This document shows positions 27,025-40,018 of a DNA stretch of 64,000 nucleotides, piece by piece. The DNA lies in the NCBI GenBank assembly GCA_921293015.1, contig OV121087.1, positions 8,816,501-8,880,500 of the forward strand, in the 5' to 3' direction. Both the position numbers and the translations under genes were made by a program. The notes beneath the pieces were generated by a model. That model saw nothing but the letters and a program-made list of their open reading frames with translations. It had not been told where the DNA came from and made no database searches. The number at the start of each line of letters is the position of its first letter. The first letter of the stretch is position 1. Source of the stretch: Phorcus lineatus. Lineage: Eukaryota > Mollusca > Gastropoda > Trochida > Trochidae.

Positions 27025-27718
27025 TCATAAGTTATTGTGATTGAATAGGAACCAAATCAACAAACGCTGACAAAGAATTAAAATATTAGTAACAGAACGT
27101 GAAAACAAAGGACAAGCTTTCGCTATACATGTACGTGTCATTTTTTTATCACCTCAGTTCTATTTTGTTAAGAATTTAAAGTGTCTGTGATACCAGTGTA
27201 AATAAAAGAATGGAGCGTTTGACAGTCTCACACGAACATCTGACTACAATATCAAAGTGCAAAAACGATATAAGGGAAACTTGAAATAATAATGATTATT
27301 GCGAGACCGGTTTTTAGCTTTAGTCACGTCTTTTTATTAAGTTGTTTAACATGGAACGAGATTAATTAGTAAAACATACTCACAACAATGATTTTTTAAA
27401 GTCAAAAGTATGTTGTTTTAATGTTTCAAAAGCATTTCTGTACTGTCAAAGTTGCCCACTGACCAATGTATAATTTTGTGCTTATCACTTGTTAGATGAA
27501 TGAAGTTGAGATCACAAAACAAGAAAATTGTTTCCAATTGCAAGACCATGTTTTTAATCCATTGAAGCTATTTTGAACCAAGCGTGCTAAGATTGCTTAA
27601 GGTAAGCGACTCATCAAAATCGTTCAAATCATCATCTCAAAGAATTTAAAGGCGTTCACACAAAAATGGCCGTTATTTTTTATTTCCTTTATGACTACGG
27701 ATAATTTAGATAAGTAAC

Positions 27719-27831
27719 CAGGGCCTAGATTTTCGAAGCTCTCTTAGCACTAAGATAGACGTAAGTACCATCAATTAACATTGGCCTACTACTATCTAAG
27801 CATTAAGAGAGCATATAAAATCTAGACCCAG
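27719..27831. mobile_element. Short palindromic MITE, about 110 bp
   Basis: The left arm GGGCCTAGATTTTCGAAGCT and following CTCTTAGCACTAAGATAG pair with the right arm CTATCTAAGCATTAAGAGAG and ATCTAGACCC. Copy 1 shows the uninterrupted site at about 18590-18605 (GATTACTTAGATGTTTTGAC). The target duplication is not resolved. I recall similar palindromes starting GGGTCTAGATTTTCG as widespread in mollusc genomes, but that is memory rather than a search. Confidence 0.65.
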
Positions 27832-28827
27832 ATGTTTTGACGCTGTGAAGATACTTCATTTTGCACAAATTATACAACAACCTCTCAATGATTCTCAGCT
27901 CAAAAAACATTAATATGTATGCATTATGGTAATATAAAGAAAAATTTAATCCCACTAATAAATACACTTCAAAACTGTGGAAAATGAACGTTCTCGTATT
28001 TCGGATAAACAGATAGATTGAACAAACCTTTCCACGTTGTTTTAATGATGGAATATGATAACTGAATAATGTTTAAAGTTATTTTTTTCATAAACCATCT
28101 GACATTCTTGACAGTAATTGAAACTCCCACGTCAAAACCATAAAGATGGATTGATATCGTGAGCTTTCATAAGATCTACCTGTCAACAATTACAATAAAA
28201 TTACAAATTTATGTTTTTACAAAGTATCATTTGTCAACCTGACAAATCTAAAATGCGCAATTCATTAAACTGAAGCGCGATACCAAATTCAATGAGGCTG
28301 AAAAGGCAATTGTGCAACAACTGAGTTATCATACTATCGAACATGTCTGCTGAAATCCAATTGATGGCCCTCTACATGACTACTACAGTCACAATCTGAC
28401 GACTTAGACATCAAAGTGTGTGAAATGTTGGTTGATAATCTTGTCTGCCTACATGTATGTCACCAATAACATCTTTTCAAAACTAACGGGCAAAAGAAAC
28501 GATACCAAACTTAATGATTGAATTTCGTAATGAAGAAAATGTTGAAAAGTTTGATACACAACATTGAAATGATTTCCTTAAGTGTCAAGGAAATGGTTGT
28601 ATTTTGTCTCTCCGTTTACGGAAAATTTGTTTTGAAATATGAATTTGTTGCAGTTTATCGAATGATTCATATAATCATCCGATGTGTCAGGACATAACTT
28701 ACTGTATATACAAATCCAATTTTAAGTCCAGCTTATTGGTACTTGCAAGGCTATTTAAAGTACAATTAAAGATTGAGGTTATATTTGTTAATCCAGTCTG
28801 TATTTTTTTGGGAAAATCCCATGTTTA

Positions 28828-30511
28828 CAGCTGCCAACCAAAAGTCTGTTTAATTGATAAATGAGTTAACAATTGAACAATTACAGGAAAACTATAAAAC
28901 CTTTTGCTGCAAATAATCACACATTTACAGTTTGAAGTCATGATACATATGCAAATGTTATCGAACTCAATCTTGATTTTAAAAAAATGTGTAAATTGAA
29001 GCCTCCCAATACCTTGTAAGATGACAACGCTGGATCTCAAGATACAACTCTAAGATGACAAGGCAGAAGAAAGCGTGAGTTCATGCCTTTATGTAACCAA
29101 TTTGACTAAAGTCCTGTTGTTCCTGGATGTGATACACTTGCACTCGTGTTTTCATTGAAAAAAGGACTAGTTTCTGTTTAAGCAATATGCAATTTGAACA
29201 TTTTAAAATTTGGTTATAGCAATTCAGTCAGAACTCTCTAGCACTTTCTTTAGGGGGACTAATGTTCGATTAAAATGTCGTTCACGCCCTATTATCTAAT
29301 AAACAAGGATTTATAAATGATAATAATCTTTCATTTTACAGGAAGCGACTTGTTGAACAAAAAAAATGGACAATTTTCGAGAGGACCCAAATCATCACTC
29401 TTAGAGACACTGGTATGTCATGGAAGGCAGTGAAGAAACACATGGAGAAAAACCATCAATGTCATGTTTCTGTGCAAGGCATGATAAAACTGTATTCAAA
29501 ATATAAATCATCAGGGTCTGTTGATGACTATCAGAGATCTGGCAGACCGAAATGTACGTCACAGCGTGAAGATCGAATCATCAGAAAAGAGTGTCTCCGC
29601 GATAGATATGCAACGCTGAACATCCTGCACAGAAGATTACGACTAACTCTTGGCAGACGTATTAGTCGGATGATCATCTCCAGAAGACTTCGACATTTTG
29701 GACTCAAATGTTATGTCCCAAGTAGAAAACCGTTCCTGAATAAAACTCAGAGAAAAAAGAGATTATTGTGGGCTCGTCGTCATCGCCATTTTAAGGTGCC
29801 AGATTGGAATAAAGTTCTTTTTTCCGATGAATCGATCTTCAGATGCTTCTCAAATCGTCGGCGAATGAAAGTGAGGTGTTTGACACATGAACGGTATCGA
29901 CATTATTGTCTACAAACAACTGTAAAGCACCCACCCCAAGTTCATGTTTGGGGGATGATGTCTCCAAATGGTCCAGGAATTTTGAAACGTGTGACAGGAA
30001 CTCTAAATAGCCAGAGATATCAGCAAAATATCATTAATGACATCAAAGAACATGGTTCTTGTCTGGTATTTCCTAACTATGATTTCACATTTCAGCAAGA
30101 CAACGCCCCTGCACATAACTCAAGATCTACCCGCGAATTTCTTGCTGCCAAGGGAGTTGGTTTGCTGGATTGGCCCGGAAACAGTCCAGACATGAACCCA
30201 ATAGAGACTCTCTGGGATATGATTGGCTAAAAAATAGCCAAGGATATGCCTACTTCCAGTAAACAACTTTGGGAATCAGTGAAGAAACATTGGTATGGAT
30301 TGAAGAAAACCGACCTCCAACCATTGTACAACAGTATGCCTAAAAGAGTCTGTGCTGTGATACGAAATAAGGGCGGGGCCACTCCTTATTAATATGACAT
30401 TGCGTATATAAACTTGAGCCATCATGTCCAGCTTCTTTTTTGTGAAATTGCCTTGTACATTCTGAAATAAAGTTGTTCAAACATGTTAAACGGACTTTTG
30501 GTTGGCAGCTG
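28828..30511 (+). mobile_element. Complete Tc1/mariner element, 1684 bp
   Basis: Terminal inverted repeats of 26 bp (28828-28853 and 30486-30511) start CAGCTGCCAACCAAAAGT and differ at one position. TA flanks both sides (28826-28827, 30512-30513). The empty site survives in copy 5 at about 62830-62885, where CAGTCTGTATTTTTTTGGG and ATTCTATAT of copy 2 correspond to continuous sequence around ACACTTACATCTATTC. The element holds one transposase gene on the plus strand and an AATAAA at 30466-30471. The near-identical ends suggest a fairly recent insertion. Confidence 0.92.
29340..30392 (+). pseudogene. Tc1-like transposase with one premature stop
   Basis: Cut-and-paste transposase of the Tc1 branch. 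The frame is open from 29274 and the recognisable protein begins at about 29343 (KWTIFERTQIITLRDTGMSW). No ATG precedes the one at 29415, so the original start is lost, shifted, or supplied by splicing at a TTCATTTTACAG acceptor-like site (29330-29341). Counting from 29415: N-terminal helix-turn-helix region with a GRPK motif (residues 43-46), then catalytic D138 (FSDES), D229 (QQDNAPAH) and E264 (NPIETLWD). The last two are exactly 34 residues apart, so the D,D34E triad is intact. TAA at 30228-30230 stops translation seven residues after E264. The same frame continues for 54 more codons of typical C-terminus to a normal stop at 30390-30392. One substitution therefore separates it from a full-length frame. 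Confidence 0.9.
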
Positions 30512-32118
30512 TACATCAATTCTATATCATCATTCAACGTTAAATTAGAAAATTATTTAGATAATAACTGATGTGTGAAAACAAAACATTATTCATCCAT
30601 AATCTGAAATATGCAATGTGTTTGTACATGGCAAGAAAAAGATGATGCGGAAATCAACTGGTAGATTAGTCATGAAAATAAATCCTTTTGTGATCTCTTA
30701 ACAGACCATGTTCCCTATAAAAAGTGTAATTAATTTTGAAGTCGGTTTTATTGGCGTATTTGAGAATGGTGAAAGTTAATTTGGTCTGTAACAAGATGAC
30801 AGTTGTTGTAATTATTGAAGTAGATGTTAGAACCATAAAGATGTTTCGGTTACTTTTCCAAAATTTAGTACCTTTAAAAATTTACCTGTGGCTATTTTTT
30901 ACCTTCGCCTGCCACAGAAAAAAGGTTAAAATAAAACAAAACACACGCTGTTTTCCTTTAACAATAACGTGAGTATTTTACTGCTAAAATCGTGAAAATC
31001 GAAAATAGCAAATTGATTGAACGTTCTAATGTACTCATTCAGCAATGAAAAGACAAGGTCTTTTCGTGTAATGGGGTGGTTGTTATAACGTCAAGTCGAT
31101 TGACTTTGTTTAATTCATTTCGGTACGATACGTCTATTGACTTACAACGTAAGCTCTTAAAAGTTCTCATGCTCTTACAAACTAATAATTACAAAAGTGT
31201 CATAGTAAGCTGTGGAATGAGAGAGTCCTGCTTTAAGTATTCAAGCTAAGGCTAGGACTTTTCGTTTGAACTGAGATTTACTTAGGCCTTTATATTTTTG
31301 CTAAAGCTTAAACACTTTCACATACGTCAATCTTCATGTAATAGAAACCTATGAACAAGACAAAGACCTGCAATTTTGTTCTTTGTTTTCATTGTTTATT
31401 GCTTTCACTATTTAAATGAAGGCGTGTTTGATAACAACTTTGTTTTGAAGAAAAATTCAGCTGTTGTTTTACTTCTCATTTTGAATACTACTGACTATTG
31501 CTCGTATGATGACCAAACAACATAACTATTAACATAACTAAAACCAACCCAATTTAGATGAATCTCACTTTAGTTTTTTTATCTGTGGCTTTGAGAGATA
31601 AGAGAGACCTTATTTTGTCAGCTTCAATAATTATTTTAGAAGGATGAAGTATTTATATATGACCTTTCAAACCTGATTAGAAATTTTTAATGGTAGTTTA
31701 CACTAATTTATGACTAAATAAACAAAGGCATCTCTGTCTACTACCTGTGACCCATTTTGGTTCTTAAGTGTTTAAGAGTAGAAAATTCGAAATGTAATTT
31801 ACTACACAAAAAACGAAAGAGTGTGTCTTATTTTTCTTAATAGAAACACAAATATGAACAATGGTTGCGAAGATTTAATAATATATTTTGGATATACTGA
31901 AACGTAGGAACATTATTCCAATGTTTAATCTCAAAATATCATTTAAAGTGTGATGTGTATATTCATGAAGACACTTTTCCCCCAAAGTGGCCTGATTTAG
32001 GACATAATTCCTTTGCTAAAAGAGCCAGCAAAATGTCTTACTGTTTTCCAGTTAAGACAGTAGAGTCATTTTCTGTGAATTGTTTTGTAAATACAGCACA
32101 ATTGTATCAGCGGAAAAG

Positions 32119-32278
32119 GCTGCTTTCCTGTCTTCTCCTGTCACTACTAGCAAACTAGGCTGCTTTCCTGTCTTCTCCTGTCACTACTAGCAAACTAGGC
32201 TGCTTTCCTGTCTTCTCCTGTCACTACTAGCAAACTAGGCTGCTTTCCTGTCTTCTCCTGTCACTACTAGCAAACTAG
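32119..32278. repeat. 40-bp tandem repeat, four identical copies
   Basis: The unit starts GCTGCTTTCCTGTCTTCTCC and ends ACTAGCAAACTAG. Copies begin at 32119, 32159, 32199 and 32239. I see no difference between copies, so the expansion is recent or the tract is being homogenised. It extends the end of the open frame at 31955-32158, which is not supported as a gene. Confidence 0.95.
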
Positions 32279-34402
32279 GGATCGTCTAACCAAACACGTT
32301 TCTCCAGAATAATTACTGCAAGCATTCTTCCTTATAAAACACTTACACTTTAGTTTTACAGTGTTTTGAAAAGTATGTTCTTTGTAGACTTTTCATTTTC
32401 ACCTGAGTGCAAATAAACGTCTCACAGTCCTGTACCCTCAAAAACACTGTATAAAGAATAAAGATTGTTCAGCTGTATATATTAATCCTAATGTTTACCA
32501 ACTGAAGTCTAATTTCAGCGTTCAGTGAGAACATAAAGGCACTGTAGCACATTTGCTCAGGGAAATGTGATAAAATTAGTTAGAAAACGTTATTTAGTCA
32601 CATCAAGGACTTCATATATGAACAAATAAAGTTCGTGTCAACTACGTGACTTCATTTCGCTTAAATCAGAATGTAATCAAAGTTAAATGGAGGGTGGGGG
32701 TGTTACAATAACTTTCGGAATGGCAATTGACTTTTCTCTCTCTAATTGACTAATGGAACTCTCCTCAAAACTCTCATTACTTGTGTTGATCTCGAAAAAG
32801 GACTCATTTCAACTCTTAATGTGCTTTGATAGCTGCCATCTGGACGTCATGGCATTGCCTTGGTGAAGACAAAAGGTCAAAATGTTGACAAATATATCAT
32901 AACTTATTGATGTGATTATGTATTTTTTAAAGACTTCATTATCCACGTTTGTATAATGTGTAACATATGTTTGTTCATTTCCATTTATTGAGTGAGTTAG
33001 ATGCTTGTGAATTATCTTATTTTTTCAACCAGAGAGACTAGATGGTATTTGGTCCATTATGAAGATATTATATTCGTTAAATCACTAGATCTTAGAATAT
33101 TGAACTGCTTTTACAGGTAAATTTACGGGTTTGGCAATATCCTACTTTGACTCATGACATTGCTTTAAATGACACACACCATATGGTCAAGCTCATTTGT
33201 AGAAGAGTTATATCACTATAATCACTCACAATCTGATAGTAAATGGATGTATATACATTGTTTTCCTTCAATATAATCATAACCGTTTGTGAAGGGTGTT
33301 AAATGTCTTTTGACCATATTTGCATTTCAATGATGAAGTGAACAGAGTAGCAACCGAGCGTTGGAAACAGTTGTATTATTTATGTCATAGTACAAATGGA
33401 TTTATGTTTCATTATTGTCTATATCAAATCACTTTGCATTGAATTTATTTGTGATCATTAAACAAATACAATGACACACAAATAGATATAGGGAAAATTC
33501 ATACAAGATACGTTCTTTTTTCAGCGAACACTTCAGCTTAAAATGCATATACTTTTGTAATGAGCATAGTATAGAAAACTATAGAAAATATTCTGTTATT
33601 GCAAAAACCTACCCATTGACTTTCTAACCGAAGTTGTGATAAGAATAGTTTCCTGTGCACTATTACCAACAATCCCCTAGAATTCTATTAAGTAAGTTTT
33701 TCTCTGTCAGTGTTGGGCGGGGATTAACTATCAAGAGAACTTGAATTTTTGCATTGCTATGATTATTTTTTAATGCAGTATAGATTTATAAGTATGTAAA
33801 TATCATGAATAAAAATATATAGGGCTTCAAAACGGAGTTCAAACAGTTGAATAATTCTTAAATTAAAATGTAAATAAAACTCCTTGCCAAAAACATATGA
33901 CACCATTTGTAAAGATTTTATTTCCGAAGATTAGGGAGTTCTTGACGTTTACCGGCGTCTTTTGTTGCCATTTTTTACTTTGTAATCAAGTTCTGTAAAA
34001 CTCTATTTAATTACGTTATGTAAGTTCCTTCAAATTGGATGGTTTGCGTTTAATTTCATTCATTTCCGGCAAATATTTGGTTTTTGGTAAGGGTTTATAT
34101 GGGCACAACATAAATGATATCATTGAAACAGTTTCGTTTGGTCAAGGTAATCTAAAAGCAATTCTGAGATTGTCAATTGGCCTGATATCGCGTAAACTGG
34201 CCATTTCTGCTGCAGAGCGGGTCTCAAATAACATTATTTTGAAATATAGTTAAATTGTATGTAAATTATAAGATTTCTTTATACAGATGTTGTTTGCAAT
34301 GGCTGTTACATAACAAATAATTATTACATCATATTGTTTTGTTGATGTACAATTAAAACCTTTATGAACATTTACAAGTATTAGATTTTCAGCGTATTCC
34401 TA

Positions 34403-34422
34403 GTATATATATATATATATAG
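34403..34422. repeat. (TA)n microsatellite
   Basis: An uninterrupted TA dinucleotide run of about 20 bp in copy 2. Confidence 0.9.
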
Positions 34423-36449
34423 TTTTTGTGTACTTTTACGGCATAATATATCTCCTTTTTCAATATTTAATTGTTCAACGCATATCTGTTCTGTCTGTGT
34501 TATTGCAAGCACATGCTGCGTTAACTCGTTAATTGAAATATGTCTGTTTTCTTATGTGTGCTTTGAAAGTGGTGTTTTTGAGTGACAAGGTCGCAGAGTT
34601 CAGTAGAGAATATTGCTTGTCTTGTCTTACAATCCGAGGCACACTAGGGACTATACAACAAACATATTGAATTGACAAACACTCAATGACAATATTTCAT
34701 GTACTAAATGTTTCATCTCAACAAGCGTTTTACTGAATGTAACAAGCATCAGTTGAAGTGATAAACATGTTTGTGTCTTGATGAATTTATTTAATTACAA
34801 ATGTGATATTTCAGTAATGCAATACGTCTGTTAAATTCGTATCATTCCTATATAATAGTTATCTAATAATACACACATTTTATTTTTTGGCAATGTGTCT
34901 ATTACTAGGGGAAACTTCTACAACATGGCAATTGAGTGTGCTGATTTGAAACTAGTTTCCGTCTACAGTGATATAAACGCACCTTTGTCCAAACATATTG
35001 TCTTGTAATCCCGCCCTATGTCCTGCTGATCATGGAACAAACTCAGTAAATACTTAAATAAATAAGGCAGTAAATATCCATCAATTTAGTAAGAAAACTA
35101 GGACTAATTTGATATAACTGATACTAAAAAGTATGTATTCAGACATTCAAAAGTTTGTTCATTTATATATAACAGAAGTGGATATTAGAGTGTATTTTAA
35201 TCACATGTTTATTTTTATACATTTTCACGCATCAAAAGACACACTCTCTAGTGCTATTTTCAGGTACATATATACTTGTTGCGATTGTTATAGACGAGAT
35301 TTAATTTTAACGAATGTTTGGTCAGTTTATGGACTTTTTCAACAAATGTTAAAAAATGCATACATGGCACATTCTCAAGAGATAATTAACAATTAGCGTA
35401 AAGGGAGGTTCTTATATAAAGGTCATATATAAAGTAAATGTTGCTTCACAAACGGCCTGTTCTATACTGTGTCTATAAAAGAACAAATACAGTAAGTGAC
35501 TGAAAACAGTCTTTATATTTCAAATTAAAAGGGAACAGTTTCATTTTGGTATGTTGTGATGTAAGCCATATCTGTTGGCCCACTCAGAAAGAGTTTACAT
35601 CAATTATAGTTCTCTACTCAAAATGAATTCTATTCATCTTCGTTAAAAGGTATGTTTTTTATTTGCAATTTTTAAATCAATTACTTTTACTTCTTTATAG
35701 ATTGTGAAATGGTTATGCCATTTTAAGAAGATCTATAATCTGAAAACTTGGCGATCAATTGTATACTTCACCTATAATATATATGAAGTTGATGTGTCAT
35801 CTTACAGAGATTTTTCATCTGAAATCAAATATCGGTCAGCAAATCAAACAAGATATGCTAAAATTGCAAAGAATTATCGATAAAACGACAATTTCGTCAA
35901 TAGAACGTACCCTACTCAACGGCTGTACAAGAAAATATTTGTCTCCCAAATAATATGTAATATGTAGCATTCCACAGTTCACATCACAATGAATATTTTT
36001 CGAGATTATTTTCATCACTATCCATTTAATGTCAATTGAAAAACACTCATAATCAGACTTCTGATTCTTCAAGCCAGAAACTATCTAGCTTTATCAATAG
36101 TCATGATAGAACCCTGTACCCCAATAGGCTGGCTTTGATAAACACGGTTTATGCCAGGAATCACCCTTTATGTCCTGTTTAAAGAATGATTTTGGAAAGA
36201 AAATTGTCTATGTATGTGCAAAAAGTGTATACCTAGATCATTTAAAAATATTTAATTAACAAATTTGATATATGTGATTTAATATGATCCTTCCCATGCA
36301 TCTGTTTGTAATAAAGAGATAATATCAGAGCTCTCACAACTGAGATGAGATATAACGTGTCTCCAGTATATAATCGAAGGCTTTAGATCATAGAAGAAAA
36401 GAAGCTCTAATGAACTACATAAAGACATAATGTAAGGTTGTGGCACTAA

Positions 36450-37500
36450 CAGACACTTTTGTCAGGTGTTTAAATGATCTGTAGTCAAATGTTTCTATGA
36501 CAACGAACATTAAGCAAATCCAATATCTAAATATGTTGAATTTAAGATAAGGGACAACATTTACATATGTTGTATATTGAGGATTTGAAAATTATATGTT
36601 TAATGGATATTAAGACCTCACAAAATTTCACTTATTAGTGTCTTATTTCTCATGTATTGCAATTGTTTTCAACAATGAATAGCATATGTGTCTTGAAATC
36701 AAAGCTGTTTTCATTGGTTAGTGTTTCTTTCAGTTGAGATGAAAAGTGTCACACGTTGCAAAAGTACTAAACACATAAATCTGATTATGTTACATTGTAA
36801 GTAAAACGTGACATCACTAACGTCCTCAGGCAATGAAGTCTTGAGACCTTCCAAAAGTATGTCTCAAAATGTATGGGTTATTAAGGATGGGAAATCGGAA
36901 TTCATATGGGACCACCTATTACCTTAGTAATTTCCATCTAATTTACAACTAGAGTATGTTTTTGAGAAACATGAAGACTGATTTAGAGAATGTTTTTGAG
37001 AAACATGAAGACTGATTTAGAGTATGTTTTTGAGAAACATGAAGACTGATTTAGAGTATGTTTTTGAGAAACATGAAGACTGATTTAGAGTATGTTTTTG
37101 AGAAACATGAAGACTGATTTATATGATGACAAGATCTAACATCATGGTTTTCACTGCTTTTGTTTCGTGAATTAATCTATGAAATATCAAAGGTATTGAT
37201 TGTTCCCTTAGTCAAAACCATATGTCAATGTATCCGCACAACGTAAAAAGTCGTTGTTTTTCAAATATTGTTCTTGTTAAACGTCTTTATATCGTTCAAC
37301 AACAAAAAAAATGTAAACAAAAATGTCAACGCTGTATTCCATCAAAAGAAACAAAACCTTTGTTAAAGTTAACAAGTAAAAGCAATAATGTAGGCTTATG
37401 TCAAAACAAATATTCGTGTATCAAAGAAATGGTGTGATTAGGAAGAGTGATGTTGTTGTGTGTTATAAAACTATCTTCTGGTTGAAGAAAATTTTCATGT
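36450..37500. other. Spacer between copies 2 and 3
   Basis: AT-rich DNA with no match to the other copies that I could find, apart from the tandem repeat at 36951-37120. The open frame at 37222-37437 has no supporting feature. Confidence 0.4.
36951..37120. repeat. 34-bp tandem repeat, five copies
   Basis: The unit is AGAGTATGTTTTTGAGAAAC followed by ATGAAGACTGATTT. Copies start at 36951, 36985, 37019, 37053 and 37087. Only the second differs (AGAGAATG), so the array is young. There are no unique spacers, so it is not a CRISPR array. Confidence 0.95.
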
Positions 37501-38385
37501 ATTTTGACCACTTTGCAAGTAGTAATACTGTTGTAACTTTTGCTTGAAATATGCATGAGGGAATAATCTTTTGTATACTTCGGCTTTTACGACATGCTTT
37601 GTGAAGGAAAAATTGCCCACATTGTCAATTTGAATGGAAATATACTCTTCTAAAATTTCCTAAGCATTTATAATTAAACACCGTATGAAAACGTATCTTA
37701 GTATTCTATAAAGATTTGATTAACGTGTTTCTGAAATTTTGCCTTTGCAATCACATTTGAAGTTTCTGAGATATCTGTTTGACTGACACATTTTTCCTAA
37801 GAGACTACATATAAGAGATATTAAATATTGCTCATACAGTTTGGTTGTAATGATGACATCTCATTTTGCGAAGTAGGTCAATCTTTTCCCCCATAAGAGG
37901 TTAGGAAGTTTAACCAATTTTGCCTTCCGTTCAAACGACATATGTCAGGGTAATAGCCTATAACTAGACTACAGGACGACCAATTTATAAAACTAAAATT
38001 GCACAATTTTGCAAGTTCTCTCAAATAAAAAAATTTCAATTTCCGAAGCTTACTGGAAATCCCACTACTAGAAATTCAAACTTGTTTTAACCGGAAACAT
38101 ATTCTATGGATTCAATCATGTCTATTGTTATTGATGGCCATGCACATTAAAAGATACTTATGGCTCAGGCCAAGTATAAAACCTAATATAGAACCAAAGT
38201 ATTTGCTTTAATGAATGTTAATTTGCTCACTAACAAAATACAAGATACATGTAGGTAATATTCGATTGTTATGCATCGTACTCAAGTGAATAGATTTCTG
38301 CCAAAACTTGACACACTACACAAACACATAACCTTCTGGAGATGAAGTTCATTGTATTCGAAAAAAAGGAATGATTTGGAAAAGA

Positions 38386-38400
38386 GGGGGGGGGGGGGGA
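38386..38400. repeat. Poly-G tract
   Basis: GAGGGGGGGGGGGGGGGA-type homopolymer within copy 3. Nothing else was seen in it. Confidence 0.9.
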
Positions 38401-39988
38401 TGCCATTACTGTTTCGATACAGTTTTCAGTAAGAAAAAAGTAATGTCCAGCATTAGCAACGATGTTCAACATGTCCTACATCAGAACTGGAACAGGAACA
38501 ACTCCTGATTGACCAAGGTTCAGAAATTTGACAAGAGGCCATGAGGGGGCAACATTGATATAACGTAATACGTCCTCTGTAACATTCAAACCGATTATGA
38601 GGTTTTTTGTTGGAAAAGAGGAAAAAAACTAAAATTTAAATTTTACATCTATGACTTTGAACAACACTTCTACTTTATATCTTAAAAGGATATATTCCAA
38701 CTTGCTGACAAAAATGTTTTAACTATCACTTTTTTAACTTGACCACAACTTAATCCGTTATGTCGAACTTGAGACAAATTGAATGTCTCTAGTGCATTTA
38801 ACAGGAGTCTTAATTAGCTTTCGACTTTCAGACATAATATTGATATACAAAGTGTTAATATATGAAAAAGAGATTAATGAAAATAATGTCTCACGTAAAG
38901 ATGGGTGGTATGTAAAGTTTTGATAGTTCTGACTTGATCGATCTTTGTTATTATGAATTCATTTCGACCAGGGCATTAGGGTTCAACCATTGTGTGTGGT
39001 GATAGTTTAAATGAAGGAGTTAGTTCCGTTTAGCTCTCCATGAGCACCAGTGTAGTAAAAGACGTTGCTTATTCTATTGTATGTTAAACGTGGCTAAGAA
39101 AGATTGTCAACAACTTTAATTGTAACGATGGTACAAGTTGGTTGATGATGTGTCGTATGATATAATGTTCATACGTTTAAACTATACGAACACAACTGGT
39201 TATATATTGATAGAAAGACTTTAAGTATTGTAGAAATAGATATCCATGTTACTTTCATTTTCATACATCAATGTACACTTATCGCAAAATACATACTATT
39301 ACTTCAGGGAAATATATGCATAGCATTTCTCTTCATTTAGTTCTACATACATAACCATCTCCTTATTATTGCAAAGAAATGGAGTTCTTTGACCTAAAAC
39401 AAATGATAGAGAGTTTCAAAATGTCAAATAACCGATCCATTGTAATTTGTGCTGATAACTTGTCACAACTGTCAGCTTGCAAAGAAAAATGTGCTTTGAT
39501 GAGATCAAACAGAAGCTAGATGTGAAAAGGTTGGCTTTTTTCTAATAACTTATGATCACTGCTATCATCAAAGAATGTATTACACACTTATATTCGTTAT
39601 CATTCAGTGCGTATAATGGGCCTTTGAAGTTCCTCAAATGCATGAGTCACAAACTTAAGATACAAATCTGTCACCTGAAGAGGTTAACTACGCATTCAAT
39701 AAACTGAGATTACTGTATATTACACCAAATTCAAAATAAATATCATTTCTTACCCGTTTGTCCATTCTATTCACATCAGGGATCATTGTACATTTCCGTT
39801 TTTTATACTTTATATACGACAAGAGTGAAGTTCAATCAGTTTAAATAAATGTACTTTAGAACATTACTGTTTCTCTGAAACAAAACTTGATTGCATAATA
39901 GTTGTAAAAGTTTTCGCCTGTCCACGTGGTCATAAGTTGTTTTGTGAAATTATATTCTTGGTCATATGGCCATAGATACTGAATCAAG

Positions 39989-40018
39989 CTCTTCTTCTTC
40001 TTCGTTTTCTTCTTCTTC
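39989..40018. repeat. (CTT)n-rich microsatellite
   Basis: CTTCTTCTTCTTCG and TTCTTCTTCTTC with one interruption, in non-coding DNA of copy 3. Confidence 0.9.

Larger units (their letters stand above)
22900..36450. repeat. Segmental duplication, copy 2
   Basis: It begins with a much shortened left part (22900-23680, matching 11.0-11.45 kb and 37.57-38.5 kb), then continues from the GGAGCCAGGAGCCAGCTTA block at 23978 to the end marker at about 36317-36390. It contains the complete Tc1 element and two foldback MITEs, plus a 2.5-kb section (about 33530-36045) missing from copy 1 but matched in part at 60.8-62.4 kb. No gene was recognised outside the transposons. The overlapping open frames at 23884-24204 and 23954-24286 lie in the shared block but are not conserved as frames. 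Confidence 0.75.

Noticed and set aside
36951..37120. CRISPR-like direct repeats
   Set aside because: The units are contiguous with no spacers, and the sequence is eukaryotic.
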